Translations under genes and position numbers: made by a program
Notes under the pieces: model-generated
The model's input: the letters and a program-made list of their open reading frames with translations, nothing else
Told to the model about the DNA's origin: nothing
Database searches by the model: none
Assembly: GCF_002086275.1 (NCBI RefSeq)
Contig: NZ_MVHT01000012.1
Location: forward strand, 30,817 to 94,816
Length of the DNA stretch: 64,000 nucleotides
From: Mycobacterium intermedium
GTDB taxonomy: Bacteria > Actinomycetota > Actinomycetes > Mycobacteriales > Mycobacteriaceae
Direction of reading: 5' to 3'
Part shown: in pieces, positions 39,964 to 49,859 of the stretch
Position numbering within the stretch: position 1 is the first letter of the stretch
How the letters are laid out: each line of letters starts with the position of its first letter

Positions 39964-40634
39964 GGCCGCCCCTCTTGTGCGCTAGTGGCCTCCCACAGCG
40001 CGTGGCCCAAGGGCGACAGCCTGAGCGTCAGCTTTTCGACCTTTGCGGCCAGCGGCCCGTGGGAGGCGTCATTGATGGCACGCAGGACTTGCGACTCGGC
40101 AAGCAAGATCTCGTAGTCGTCCTTCAAGTCTGGGTCTTCGGGTCCGATCTCGACGAGTCCGAGTGAGAGCAGATGGCTGACGTACGTCGGGACCATCTGG
40201 GGCAGCGCGACGTTGGCGTTGCGGCCGACGAGTGCGGCGTTCTCGAGCACGGCCCGTCCGAGTGTTCGACGACGGGTCCAGTCGTAGACATTCACCGCCA
40301 CCGAGGTCGAGCCATCAGACAAAGCGCTGATGATCCGAGCTTCGTCGGCGACCAGTTGATCGAGGATGTGGTGGTAGAGCTCCTCCCGGCTGCTGGTGGT
40401 GCTCTGATCCAGTGCCCGGTTCAGCAGCGCACGCATCTTGGCGTTGAGTGAATCCGGCGGATTGGTCTTACCGGGTGCGGGCGGCTGCGGCGGGGGGATA
40501 GAGCGGGACTCCTCGGTCTCGCCCTCCAACAACGTCAGCAACTGTTCCTGGGTGCGAATCGTGGTACGAATCCAAAACTGCGCCAGGCCCGAGGCGAGAC
40601 CCAGCAACCCACGCGGACTCAGAAAGTTCTCCAC
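39960..40634 (-). CDS. Abi-alpha-like (DUF4393) protein
   Basis: A protein of about 224 residues. The centre (LYHHILDQLVADEARIISAL) and the later segments LPQMVPTYVSHLLSLGLVEIGPE and KLTLRLSPLGHALWEA fit the Abi-alpha/DUF4393 pattern of a helical core followed by a winged-helix-like end. Some relatives come from phage abortive-infection loci, but coupling here to DUF445 suggests a housekeeping membrane role. I take the GTG at 40634 (VENFLSPRGLLG); a GTG at 40679 is in frame. Family call is moderate. Confidence 0.6.
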   Translation of the reverse strand: MENFLSPRGLLGLASGLAQFWIRTTIRTQEQLLTLLEGETEESRSIPPPQPPAPGKTNPPDSLNAKMRALLNRALDQSTTSSREELYHHILDQLVADEARIISALSDGSTSVAVNVYDWTRRRTLGRAVLENAALVGRNANVALPQMVPTYVSHLLSLGLVEIGPEDPDLKDDYEILLAESQVLRAINDASHGPLAAKVEKLTLRLSPLGHALWEATSAQEGRP

Positions 40635-41563
40635 GGATGCACCGTATCCGTTCGGGTGAGCGCCGTCACAGAGCGGCACGGGGAAAGTCGGAGCGGCCAG
40701 CTCCGAAAATGAAAGTCGGCTGCCGTGCGGAGGCCGAGCAGTCGGAGTTGGACGCCTTCACGTTTCCGGTCGGGCGAAGACCACAACACCGAGCAGGGCG
40801 CCGCGGCGGACGGGTCAGCGAGAAGGTTGACCCAACCAATCGTGCGCCGGCAGACGCCGACGCTCAGCGAAATCAGCGACGCGCTGCGACCCGCGACGGT
40901 GGGCGCTGGCGCACCGGCATCAGAATCAGTCTGGACGTTTGCTGACAGCCTCGGCGCGGGCGAAGTCGATCACGCATTTGAATTAGGGCGGGTTGCCCCC
41001 GACCCGCCCATCCGACTGACTCGCTGCAATCGTAATCGACTGCTGCGGAGGATCATACGGCGATGTAACGCAGCAAATCGGCAAAATCAAAAATGTTGCT
41101 CGACCGTCAATTCCAGTGCCACTCGCCATGCGACTGGATGCGGTCATGTCGGCGCATGCAAATCCACTGGTCCACAGCGAACTTCAGCAATGGACTCGCT
41201 AGCCCGCCACCTGCTCACCGCTCGTGCCGAGGGCGACAAGCCAGGACTTCGGCACTGGATCGACGCGGAGATGAAGCCTAGTCTTGCACGGGTACAGTCG
41301 ATTTCGTGTAGGAAGCCGCTAGGGGTAGAAATGCCCACACGGTGGATCTCAAGCGCGGGCGGACTGCCGCCGGAACGGCTAATCCCTCTATTGATTGGGC
41401 ATTTTGGCCTCTATCGCCTATGTCATGGGCGGCCAAGTATGACGTGGAACATCTGAATTAAGACTTCGGCAGGTCAGGGGGCCTTGCGGCAATTGTGCTT
41501 GTCGGAGGCTGCAGTGAGTTTGCTGGCCGATAAGGCATCGGGCGAGACAGAAGGATTGAAGCC
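40635..41563. other. Intergenic stretch upstream of the PPE-MPTR gene, no gene seen
   Basis: About 930 bp without a convincing gene. Open frames here lack coding character and ribosome sites. The base composition falls toward the right end, as expected for the promoter and long leader of the PPE gene at 41564. A 41-codon ORF at 41331-41456 has an AGGGG element upstream but is not supported otherwise. Confidence 0.5.
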
Positions 41564-43957
41564 ATGAGTTTCTTGGTGTTGCCCCCAGAGATCAACTCGA
41601 TCCGCATTTTCGCAGGCGCTGGGGTCGAGCCGATGCTGTCCGCAGCGGCTGCGTGGGACGGCCTGGCCGCTGAGTTGGGCTTGGCGGCAACGTCTTTCGA
41701 CTCAGTGATATCAGGTCTGGTAGAGGCATCCTGGCAAGGGCCGGCGTCTCTTGCGATGACGGCCTCCGCCGCGCCTTACATAAGCTGGCTGAGTACCGTG
41801 ACCGCGCAAGCCAATCAGACCGCGATTGCGGCCCGCGCGATGACGGCCGCGTTCGAAGCGGCGCAGGCGGCGACGATTCCTCCTGACCTCGTCGCGTTGA
41901 ACCGTTCTCAGGTGGTATCGCTCATCCGGACGAATTTGTTCGGCTTCAACGCTCCGGCGATCGCGGCTGTCGAGGCGGTCTACGAGGAGATGTGGGCTCA
42001 AGATGTGACGGCGATGGTTGACTACTACGCCTGGGCATCGACCGTGGTTTCTTCACTGGCTCCGATTGCGCAGCCATTCCAGAGTCTGCCCGGCCTGGTG
42101 GGTCAGCTGATCGGTGCGCCGACGGTCGCACCCGCCGCCGGCGCTCCCGTCGCAGCCGCCGTCGTAAGGACTTACGAGTTTGCCACTGGCTTGGCCAACG
42201 TCGGCGCCAACAACCTAGGTATGGGAAACATCGGCTCTGGAAACGCCGGCAACGCGAACATCGGTAGCTCCAACTTTGGAAACTCCAACTTCGGCGACGG
42301 AAACTACGGCGCTTCAAACTTGGGCAGCTTCAACAAGGGTTTTGCGAATTTCGGAAACAACAATATTGGTTTCGCAAACACCGGTAACAACAACATCGGA
42401 ATTGGCCTCACCGGCGACAATCAGGTCGGTATCCCCCTGAACTTCGGCACGAACATCGGCCTGTTCAATTCCGGCAACGGAAATATCGGATTCTTCAACT
42501 CGGGGAACGGCAACTTCGGCCTTTTCAACTCGGGCGACTTCAACACTGGAATCGGCAACTCGGGCACTACCAACAGTGGGTTCTTCAACACCAACTCCTT
42601 CAACACCGGCAGTTTCAATTCCGGTTTCGTCAATACTGGCGATTTCAATGCCGGGTCTTTCAACACTGGGTTCATTAACCCCGGCAACACAAATACAGGT
42701 AGTTTCAACACCGGCCACTTGAATACCGGTTTCTACAACCCGGGCAACCTCAACACCGGCAGTTTCAACTCCGGCAACATGAACAACGGCTTCTTCAACA
42801 TGGGTGATTTGAACAACGGCGTCTTCATGACCGGCATCGGTTCGGGCGCCACGCACATCCGGGTGAGCATACCCGACCTCACCTTGCCTCCAATGCATAT
42901 CCCATCCGTTCATATTCCCGGATTCTTTACGCCACAGATGGTCATACCGTCGATCATCAACAACTCGAGCTTCTCTTTGCCCTCCTTCCATATAGGTGGA
43001 TTCGAGACGCCGATTATCCACGTTTCGACGATGAGTCTTCCGGCGATACATATTCCGCAGTTCCAGACACCGCCGGTGCAGGTCAACAGCTTCACGACAC
43101 CCTCGGTGAGTGTCGGTACGTTCATCCTGCCGTTCATGCAATTGCCGTCGATGTATCTTCCGCTCGCAGCCAACTTCCAAGTTGGCGGCGTACCATTCCA
43201 GACATTTGGCAAACTGGACGGCCTCGGGACCTATATTAATCTTACGAACGTCTTTATCCCCTCGATCCTAATTGGCGACCCAGGCTTTGACATAGTTTAT
43301 ACATCAGCGAATGACAGTGGTAATCCGATAACCCAACACGGTTCTCAGGGATTCATTAATCCCTTCACACTGCCAACGCTCACCATTGGGAGCTTCGGCC
43401 TCCCGATCCTTACCATCGGAGCTCCCGGCGGCTACACTTTCCCGGCGATTCAAACGGGTAATTTCATCATCCCGCCCGCCGTCTTCGAAGGATTCGACAC
43501 GCCGGCAATCACTATCCCCCCGGGCCCCTTGACGCCGATCGTGGTCATAAAGCCGATCAACGTCTTTCCCTTCGACACGCCCGCCATCGACATCCCGAGC
43601 ATCACCACTACCGGTGTCACGATTGCCGAATTCCAGATTCCTCCCGCGCCGGGCTACTTCAACACGACCGGCACGCCTTCGTCGGGCTTCTTCAACTACG
43701 GCACCGGCACCAGCTCGGGCTTCTTCAACAATGGTTTCAATGTCTCGGGATACCAGAGCACGAATCCGGGCCTAATTTTCGGCACCTCCGGCTTCAACGT
43801 CTCGGGCATGTTCAGCTCGGGCATGTCGAACCTGGGCAGCGCCATTTCGGGCATGGGTAATATCGGCGACCAGGGGTTGAACTTCAACTTTGTGTCTGGC
43901 CTGCAGAACATCGGTCACCAACTCAGCGGCCTGATCCTCCAAGGTAGTGCCTTATAA
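41564..43957 (+). CDS. PPE family protein of the MPTR subfamily
   Basis: A 797-residue protein. The PPE domain covers about 1-175 (start [26 protein letters not shown]). The MPTR region at about 205-425 has NxGxxNxG pentapeptides ([14 protein letters not shown] and similar), predicted to form a beta-solenoid. A second repeat type at about 430-690 alternates beta strands with LPxIHIPxFxTP units. A short MPTR block returns near the C-terminus ([19 protein letters not shown]). Such proteins are ESX-5 substrates of the cell envelope. AAGGATTGAAGCC precedes the ATG. Confidence 0.93.
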   Translation: MSFLVLPPEINSIRIFAGAGVEPMLSAAAAWDGLAAELGLAATSFDSVISGLVEASWQGPASLAMTASAAPYISWLSTVTAQANQTAIAARAMTAAFEAAQAATIPPDLVALNRSQVVSLIRTNLFGFNAPAIAAVEAVYEEMWAQDVTAMVDYYAWASTVVSSLAPIAQPFQSLPGLVGQLIGAPTVAPAAGAPVAAAVVRTYEFATGLANVGANNLGMGNIGSGNAGNANIGSSNFGNSNFGDGNYGASNLGSFNKGFANFGNNNIGFANTGNNNIGIGLTGDNQVGIPLNFGTNIGLFNSGNGNIGFFNSGNGNFGLFNSGDFNTGIGNSGTTNSGFFNTNSFNTGSFNSGFVNTGDFNAGSFNTGFINPGNTNTGSFNTGHLNTGFYNPGNLNTGSFNSGNMNNGFFNMGDLNNGVFMTGIGSGATHIRVSIPDLTLPPMHIPSVHIPGFFTPQMVIPSIINNSSFSLPSFHIGGFETPIIHVSTMSLPAIHIPQFQTPPVQVNSFTTPSVSVGTFILPFMQLPSMYLPLAANFQVGGVPFQTFGKLDGLGTYINLTNVFIPSILIGDPGFDIVYTSANDSGNPITQHGSQGFINPFTLPTLTIGSFGLPILTIGAPGGYTFPAIQTGNFIIPPAVFEGFDTPAITIPPGPLTPIVVIKPINVFPFDTPAIDIPSITTTGVTIAEFQIPPAPGYFNTTGTPSSGFFNYGTGTSSGFFNNGFNVSGYQSTNPGLIFGTSGFNVSGMFSSGMSNLGSAISGMGNIGDQGLNFNFVSGLQNIGHQLSGLILQGSAL

Positions 43958-44485
43958 GTTCAGTCGGCACGATGCCGTTCGGTTGAGAGCGGCGTGCCCG
44001 ACTGCGGTGAATGTGATGACTCGGCCCGCGCGCCTTGGTCTGGAAGATCGTTGCGCCGTTCTGGGATCGCTGTCAGTACTCCGCATAGGTAATAGGTAGG
44101 TGTTCAGTGTCGTCATCCGGCAAACGATCTGGTGCCGTGCGGGTGATGGTCGCCGTGCCCGTCCGCTGACCGCGGCCTGAGCCGTTTCGGCCTCGACCTG
44201 TATCGGTTTCAGGCGAGACTGGTTTGCCGCCAACGGAATTGGATGTCAAGGCGCAGTTCCCGACCGACCGCGCGCAATTCAGACCCGAATTCCCGGATGC
44301 GTCGCGTTGGGTGTCGCGGTGGCCGTACGGCCAACTCTTGATTGCGGGTGCGGTGGCGTTGCGCGGCCCTGGATGAAGAGGGGGCGTTGTTCACGTCAGC
44401 TTGTCAGTTCCCGGGATCGAGGCGATGCCGGCGCGACAGGTCTGCGGCTTGAGGCCGAATTCTGTTGTGGTTCATGGAGGTTGGA
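43958..44485. other. Intergenic stretch between convergent PPE and PE_PGRS genes
   Basis: 528 bp between two convergent stop codons. I see no gene, transposon end, tRNA or strong hairpin. Short open frames on both strands lack ribosome sites. Confidence 0.5.
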
Positions 44486-46324
44486 TCAGCCTGGCAGTCC
44501 GGCCACGCCGGCATTGCCTGGCTTGCCGTTCACACCCGCAACGCCGTCGGTCGACGTGGCGTCGCCGACAGCTTTGCCGCCGAGGCGTCCGAGGCCGGGG
44601 GCGCCGCCATTGCCTCCGTCGCCGCCGGCACCGCCCGGACCCGCGGCGCCGTTGATGCCCGCTTGACCGAACAGCATTCCGCCGGCCCCCTGTGTACCGC
44701 CGATGCCGCTACCGCCGCCGTTGCCGCCGTTGCCTCCGTCGCCGCCGTTGGCGCCGTCGCCCCCGTTACCGCCCAATGCTTTGAACGCGGCTGGGGCGGT
44801 GGCGTTGCCACCAGCGCCCCCGTTGCCGCCAGTTCCGCCGTCGCCGCCAGCGCCGCCCGCACCCCCGGTACCGGCGGCGCCGCCGTTACCACCATTGCCG
44901 AATAACCCGGCGCTGCCGCCGTTACCGCCCCGACCGCCTTCCCCGCCGGTGCCGCCGGTGCCACCCACGCCGCCGACCGCGCCGTCGCCGCCACGACTGC
45001 CCGCGGTGGGGGCGCCGTTGCTGGTGCCTGACCCCCCTTCGCCGCCGAAGCCACCTTGGCCGCCGTCGGCCCCAGCGCCGCCGATGCCTCCCGTTCCGCC
45101 GGTTCCTCCGGCGCCACCGTTGCCGAACAGGAGACCGCCGTGACCTCCGTCGCCGCCAGCACCTCCGATGCTGCCCGTGCCGCCCGAAGCGCCGGTGCCG
45201 CCCATGCCGCCGAAGCCTCCTTTGCCGCCGAGGGCAACATTGGTCATCGACATGGCGTCCCCACCGGCGCCGCCATCCCCGCCGGCACCGCCGGACGCTA
45301 CGGCGATGCCCCCATTGCCACCCGTGCCCGAGAACGCCACACCGGTGTCGGCATAGGCAAATCCACCGGTACCCCCATTGCCGCCGTTGCCACCGGTAGC
45401 GCCGGTTCCTCCGTTGCCGCCGAAGGCGGACCCGCTACCAGGGTTGACCAGCGCGGGGCCACCGTTCCCGCCGGCGCCGCCGGTCACCGTGGGTCCACCA
45501 TCGGCGCCGTCGCCGGCATTGCCACCGGCCGCATTGGCATTCATGGTGAGCGCAGGGACGCCGTTCAGTCCGGAGGCGGCTGTGCCATTGAGGGTGGGGT
45601 TGACGCCGTTGGCTCCGGTCAGTCCGGTGCCGCCTTGGCCGCCTGTGCCGCCGTTGCCGAACAAGACGGCGTTGCCGCCGGCGCCGCCGGATCCGGGATG
45701 GCCGCTGTTGATGCCTGCCGTCGCGGCTCCACCCTGGCCGCCGACGCCGCCATTGCCGTAGAGCCACCCGCCCGTGCCGCCGCCGCCGCCCGCGGCGCCG
45801 GCGCCGCCCATGCCGCCGGCCCCGCCGGTCCCGATCATCCCTGCGCTACCGCCGTTGCCGCCGACTTGGCCGGGCAAGCCATTGCCGCCACGGCCGCCGT
45901 TGCCGAACAACAACCCGCCGGCCCCGCCGTTCTGCCCGGGTGCCCCGGGGGCTCCGTCGCCGATCAGCGGACGACCCAACAACGCATTGGTGGGGGCGTT
46001 GATCACCCCGAGGATGTCGGCTTCCACGCTTTGGGCCAAGGCGTTGGTGGCCTCCGCGCCGGAGTAGGCACCTGCGCCGGAGGTTAATGCCTGTATGAAC
46101 TGCGCATGAAATGCCGTCGCCCGGGCGCTGAGCGACTGATAGGACTGAGCGTGCCCGCTAAACAGCGTCGCGATGGCTGCCGAGATTTCATCCGCGCCCG
46201 CAGCCAGGACACTGGCCGTGGGGTGCGCCGCGGCCACCCCGGCGGCGGTCAGCTCCGCGCCGATGCGCTGCAAGTCGGTGGCTGCGGCAATCAGCGCCTC
46301 GGGCGCTGCCGTTACAAACGACAT
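44486..46324 (-). CDS. PE_PGRS family protein
   Basis: A 612-residue protein. The PE domain covers residues 1-92 (start [31 protein letters not shown]). The linker [20 protein letters not shown] leads to a PGRS domain of about 460 residues. A less repetitive insertion ([19 protein letters not shown]) lies near residue 250, and a short unique tail ([20 protein letters not shown]) ends the protein. GGGAGA precedes the ATG at 46324. It lies next to the IS insertion. Confidence 0.93.
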   Translation of the reverse strand: MSFVTAAPEALIAAATDLQRIGAELTAAGVAAAHPTASVLAAGADEISAAIATLFSGHAQSYQSLSARATAFHAQFIQALTSGAGAYSGAEATNALAQSVEADILGVINAPTNALLGRPLIGDGAPGAPGQNGGAGGLLFGNGGRGGNGLPGQVGGNGGSAGMIGTGGAGGMGGAGAAGGGGGTGGWLYGNGGVGGQGGAATAGINSGHPGSGGAGGNAVLFGNGGTGGQGGTGLTGANGVNPTLNGTAASGLNGVPALTMNANAAGGNAGDGADGGPTVTGGAGGNGGPALVNPGSGSAFGGNGGTGATGGNGGNGGTGGFAYADTGVAFSGTGGNGGIAVASGGAGGDGGAGGDAMSMTNVALGGKGGFGGMGGTGASGGTGSIGGAGGDGGHGGLLFGNGGAGGTGGTGGIGGAGADGGQGGFGGEGGSGTSNGAPTAGSRGGDGAVGGVGGTGGTGGEGGRGGNGGSAGLFGNGGNGGAAGTGGAGGAGGDGGTGGNGGAGGNATAPAAFKALGGNGGDGANGGDGGNGGNGGGSGIGGTQGAGGMLFGQAGINGAAGPGGAGGDGGNGGAPGLGRLGGKAVGDATSTDGVAGVNGKPGNAGVAGLPG

Positions 46325-46462
46325 GGCTTGTCTCCCAATAAAAGATCGCCCGCGCACGACGACTTGAAAGAAAAGCCGTCATGCAACGACTCTGAATAGT
46401 TCGTGCATTGGCATATGGGCGCTCTAGTCCGGCCCGGATTGGTCTACAGCGTCGAAACCATC

Positions 46463-46587
46463 GTCCTCAGGCCGCGCCACACATAACAGGATGAAAAATG
46501 CCCAATCTGCCACCGAACCTGTGGGCCCGGGGTGGGCATTATTACCCAAGCTCCCTAGGTCACGCTCAGCCGGCATTTTTGATGTAA
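46463..46587. repeat. Left 125-bp direct repeat (target duplication)
   Basis: Base-for-base identical, by eye, to 48227-48351. It begins GTCCTCAGGCCGCG and ends TTTTTGATGTAA; the bases on either side differ between copies. It flanks the IS directly, so it is best read as an unusually long target-site duplication. The unit itself contains inverted repeats: AAAAATGCC (46494-46502) can pair with GGCATTTTT (46572-46580), and overlapping AATGCCCA (46497-46504) with TGGGCATT (46533-46540). Confidence 0.92.
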
Positions 46588-48226
46588 CCTGACTTGGCTC
46601 ACGTTTGACGGTCAGCGGCGTTCGTAGGGCGCTGACATGCTGTTTTCTGGGTTTGACGGCGGGAATTTGCGCACTAATCGTGAGCCGTAGTCTGCGCGGG
46701 TGGCCTATATCCGCACGGTGAAGACGGCCTCGGGCGCTGTCGCAGTGCAGATCGTGTGGTCATCACGACGGGGTTCGCGCCAGATCGAGCACATCGGTTC
46801 GGCCCACGACGAGGGCGAACTCGCTGCCTTGCAGGCCGCGGCCGCCGAGCGCTTGGCCGCCGGGCAGGCCGTCCTCGATCTCGGCCTGACGGCCCCGCCG
46901 GGATTAGAACCGCTACCGATCACCTCCTCGCAGATGCGCCACCTGTGGGAGGCATTGTGCGCGGCGTATCGGATCCTGGGGTTCGAGTCAGCGGCCAAGC
47001 GCGACAACGTGTTTCGTGACCTGGTGTTGGCGCGAATCATCGAACCGACCAGCAAAATCGACGCAGAACGGGTATTGACCGAGGTCGGGGTCAGTGCCGC
47101 CTCGTACGCCACGGTCAAACGCCGCCTGCGCGGCTATGCCCAACCGGCCTGGCGCCAGCAGTTGGCGGCGGCGTGTGCCACTCATGCGGGGTTGGGGCCA
47201 GCCAGCTTGGTGCTCTTCGACGTCTCCACGCTGTACTTCGAAACCGATGCCGGCGACGGATTCCGCGAACCCGGATTCTCCAAAGAACGCCGCCTCGAAC
47301 CCCAGATCACCCTCGGGTTACTCACCGACGCCACCGGTTTCCCCCTGACCGTGGCCGCCTTCGAGGGCAACCGCGCCGAGACAGCCACCATGCTGCCGGT
47401 CATCAACGCCTTCAAGACCGCCCATCAGCTCAACAACGTCACCGTGGTCGCCGATGCCGGCATGATCTCTGAAGCCAACCAGGTCGCCCTGCAGGCCGCC
47501 AGGCTGTCGTTCATCCTGGGCACCCGCATCCCGTATCTGCCCGACGTGGTGCGCCGATGGCGCGACGCACACCCCGAGGAAGCGATCCCGGACGGGTTGA
47601 TACTGACCCAGCCCTGGCCATCCACCGCCTCAGAGAAGGCCCGCGGCATCCCCGATCGGGTGATCCATTACCAATTCCGCCATGACCGCGCCCGGCGCAC
47701 ATTGCGCGGTATCGACGAACAAGTCGCCAAAGCCGAACGCGCCGTCGCAGGGAAAGCCCCCGTCAAACGCAACCGCTACATCCACCTCGCCGGGGCCACC
47801 AAAACCGTTAACCGCGAACTGGAAACCAAAACCCGCGCACTGGCCGGCTGGAAGGGCTACACCACCAACCTCACCACCGAGCCCGCCACCTTCGTCATCG
47901 ACGCCTACCACCAGCTCTGGCACATCGAGAAGGCATTCCGCATGTCCAAACACGACCTACAAGCCAGACCCATCTACCACCACCTGCGCGAATCCATCGA
48001 AGCCCACTTGAGCATCGTGGTCACCGCACTAGCCGTCAGCCACTACATCGAACACCAAACCGGTTGGAGCATCAAAAAATTCGTCCGCACCGCACGCCGC
48101 TACCGCACCATCAAAATCCAAGCCGGCAACCAAACCCTTACCGCCGCCGACCCGCTACCCGACGACCTACGCCAAGCCCTGCTCACGATCCACGCCGACA
48201 GTGCGCACTAATTTGAGCCAACTCGG
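46588..48226 (+). mobile_element. IS1549-like insertion sequence (IS1634 family)
   Basis: A 1639-bp element carrying one transposase. Imperfect ends share TTGGCTCA: at 46594-46601 on the left, and its complement TGAGCCAA at 48214-48221 on the right, 6 and 5 bases in from the edges. The size, transposase family and long flanking duplication match IS1549 of M. smegmatis, which is known for making long direct repeats on insertion. The identical 125-bp flanks suggest a recent insertion. Confidence 0.9.
46700..48211 (+). CDS. IS1634-family DDE transposase
   Basis: A 503-residue transposase of the IS4 superfamily. The DDE residues are visible in context: VLFDVSTLYFETD, VTVVADAGMIS and the final HQLWHIEKAFRMSKHDL with the Y-(2)-R-(3)-E-like spacing of IS4 relatives. 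The frame is intact, starting with GTG at 46700 and stopping 15 bp before the element's end, so the copy may be active. Confidence 0.93.
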   Translation: MAYIRTVKTASGAVAVQIVWSSRRGSRQIEHIGSAHDEGELAALQAAAAERLAAGQAVLDLGLTAPPGLEPLPITSSQMRHLWEALCAAYRILGFESAAKRDNVFRDLVLARIIEPTSKIDAERVLTEVGVSAASYATVKRRLRGYAQPAWRQQLAAACATHAGLGPASLVLFDVSTLYFETDAGDGFREPGFSKERRLEPQITLGLLTDATGFPLTVAAFEGNRAETATMLPVINAFKTAHQLNNVTVVADAGMISEANQVALQAARLSFILGTRIPYLPDVVRRWRDAHPEEAIPDGLILTQPWPSTASEKARGIPDRVIHYQFRHDRARRTLRGIDEQVAKAERAVAGKAPVKRNRYIHLAGATKTVNRELETKTRALAGWKGYTTNLTTEPATFVIDAYHQLWHIEKAFRMSKHDLQARPIYHHLRESIEAHLSIVVTALAVSHYIEHQTGWSIKKFVRTARRYRTIKIQAGNQTLTAADPLPDDLRQALLTIHADSAH

Positions 48227-48351
48227 GTCCTCAGGCCGCGCCACACATAACAGGATGAAAAATGCCCAATCTGCCACCGAACCTGTGGGCCCGGGGTGGG
48301 CATTATTACCCAAGCTCCCTAGGTCACGCTCAGCCGGCATTTTTGATGTAA
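48227..48351. repeat. Right 125-bp direct repeat (target duplication)
   Basis: Identical partner of 46463-46587. The inverted-repeat arms lie here at 48258-48266 and 48336-48344. Beyond 48351 the sequence continues toward the EmbR-like stop codon, so the target lay between that gene and the PE_PGRS promoter. Confidence 0.92.
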
Positions 48352-48370
48352 GGAACCGACGCGCTTGTCT

Positions 48371-48397
48371 CCGTTTCCGTGCGGAGTGCCGAAACGG
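48371..48397 (-). terminator. Possible terminator of the EmbR-like gene
   Basis: CCGTTTC (48371-48377) and GAAACGG (48391-48397) form a 7-bp stem about 60 bp past the EmbR-like stop codon. No U-tract follows. Weak evidence. Confidence 0.35.
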
Positions 48398-48455
48398 CTG
48401 CAATCGCCGGCAAATTTATGACCGCGGAGAGAAAGGCGTCAGCGATAGCCGAGCC

Positions 48456-49631
48456 TTACAACTCCGTGACTTGCGTAGTGTCTTGCTCGGAACTGATGGG
48501 TGTTGGGGGGCCGGCTTCAAGGGTGAGTTCGTAGGTGCCAATGCGGATGGTGTCGTTGGCACTGAGGTGGGCGCTGGTGCCGATTCGTTCTCCGTGGAGA
48601 TAGATGCCGTTGGCTGAGTGCAGATCGGTGATGACGACACTTGAACCGGCTTTGACGATGACGGCATGGTTGCGGCTGACTTTGACATCGTCGAGAACGA
48701 TGTCGTTGTCGCTGCTGCGTCCGAGGCGGGTGAGTACGTTGATCAGCGGGTACAGCCGGCCTTGGGGGTCGCGCAACGCGATCGAGCCGGCTCGGCCGGA
48801 GCCCCGGGTGCCTGTCCCCGAGACCAGAGTGTCTTCAGCGACCGTGCGTGCGACGTGATACACGTCGAGAGGTTGCTGGCGAAGTATTTGCTCGTGCAAA
48901 GCGCGCAGGGTGGGTCCGGGGTCGATGCCCAGCTCGTCGGCCAGAGTCGTTTTCAGCCGTCGGTAAGCGTCGAGGGCGTCGGATTGACGCTCGGTCAGGT
49001 AGTAGGCGGTGATCAGTTGCGCCCACAGCGGCTCACGATAGCGATGAACGCTGATCAGTTCTTCCAGCTCCGCGATAACCGAATACGGTCTTCCGCAGGC
49101 GATTTCGGCCTGAGCGTAGGCGGTGTGGACATTGAGCTTGTCTTCGACCAACGGACTCGCGTAGGCGCTGACGAAGCTGAAGTCGCGCAGATCATCCAGC
49201 ACCGGGCCGCGCCACTGTGCCAGCGCGGCGCTCAAGTGGCGGCTGGCGTCCTCGAAACGCCCGGCCGCGGCGGCGGAGAAGCCGGCATCCTTTGCCGCGG
49301 CGAAACGCCCGACATCGCAGTGCTCGTCGCTGACAGACAGGCGATACCCATGGGCCACGTTCACCAGCACGGGACGTGGATCGATGCCGGCATTGGTCAG
49401 CAGGCGACGCACGTTGGAGATGTAGGAATGCAACGTGGCCCGCGCGCCCGCTGGTGGTGATTGCTCCCAGGCGGCGTCGATCAAGGTGTCCATGCCTACC
49501 GCGGTGTTGCGCCTGAGAACCAAGACCGCCACCACTGCGCGTTGCTTTGGTGTCCCCAGCGCGATCGTGGTGTCCCCCACGCGCATCTCTAGCGTGCCCA
49601 GCACACCGAACCCCAGGCTCTGTGCGGTCAT
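48456..49631 (-). CDS. EmbR-like SARP transcription regulator with FHA domain
   Basis: A 391-residue regulator with the architecture of M. tuberculosis EmbR. An OmpR-type winged helix covers about 5-100 (GTPKQRAVVAVLVLRRN, HSYISNVRRLL). A bacterial transcriptional activation (BTAD) domain covers 105-255 (YREPLWAQLITAYYLTERQSDALDAYRR). A C-terminal FHA domain covers 290-375 (GRSSDNDIVLDDVKVSRNHA, DLHSANGIYL). The FHA part reads phosphothreonine, so a Ser/Thr kinase is the likely input; PknH feeds EmbR in M. tuberculosis. It is a paralogue rather than EmbR itself, since no emb genes are near. It diverges from the LuxR-type gene. Confidence 0.9.
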   Translation of the reverse strand: MTAQSLGFGVLGTLEMRVGDTTIALGTPKQRAVVAVLVLRRNTAVGMDTLIDAAWEQSPPAGARATLHSYISNVRRLLTNAGIDPRPVLVNVAHGYRLSVSDEHCDVGRFAAAKDAGFSAAAAGRFEDASRHLSAALAQWRGPVLDDLRDFSFVSAYASPLVEDKLNVHTAYAQAEIACGRPYSVIAELEELISVHRYREPLWAQLITAYYLTERQSDALDAYRRLKTTLADELGIDPGPTLRALHEQILRQQPLDVYHVARTVAEDTLVSGTGTRGSGRAGSIALRDPQGRLYPLINVLTRLGRSSDNDIVLDDVKVSRNHAVIVKAGSSVVITDLHSANGIYLHGERIGTSAHLSANDTIRIGTYELTLEAGPPTPISSEQDTTQVTEL

Positions 49632-49758
49632 CGCTCACCCTCCAGTCCGAGGAACATCGTCAACCTCGTCCGCGCCGCAGGCTAGGGGCTTAGGTAACTC
49701 CGTCGCAAGGCCGCAACGGCCGCACGTCGAAAGCCCCAAGACACCGCGTCAAGTATTC

Positions 49759-49787
49759 ATTGAGGACTTATTGAGGATCAATTGAGT
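49759..49787 (+). promoter_or_regulatory. SARP-type operator: three ATTGAG repeats at 11-bp pitch
   Basis: ATTGAG occurs at 49759, 49770 and 49781, an exact 11-bp period, each followed by GGA, GGA and TCC. SARP-family activators bind heptamer direct repeats spaced one helical turn apart. The array sits between the divergent SARP-FHA gene and the LuxR/LAL gene, about 73 bp before the latter's ATG, so the SARP protein is the obvious candidate to bind it. A second array of the same hexamer lies at 54587. Confidence 0.6.
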
Positions 49788-49859
49788 CCCTTGGCGGAAC
49801 CTGTCAGGCAGCCCTTTGTGCTTCACGGCACTGCTTGGTCGCTACTGATTGGGGTTAAC

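Noticed and set aside
39960..40634. Abi-alpha-like gene considered as part of a phage-defence island.
   Set aside because: It is translationally coupled to a DUF445 membrane protein and sits next to conserved core genes; no other defence gene is near.
41331..41456. A 41-codon ORF with an AGGGG element, upstream of the PPE-MPTR gene.
   Set aside because: Composition and codon use look non-coding, no family resemblance, and it lies in the leader or promoter region of the PPE gene.
45056..46087. Plus-strand open frames of over 340 codons opposite the second PE_PGRS gene.
   Set aside because: Same antisense artefact of PGRS repeats; no ribosome site or conserved motif.
48167..48403. A 78-codon minus-strand frame across the right end of the IS and the direct repeat.
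   Set aside because: It spans the insertion junction and has no ribosome site or homology, so it was created by the insertion.
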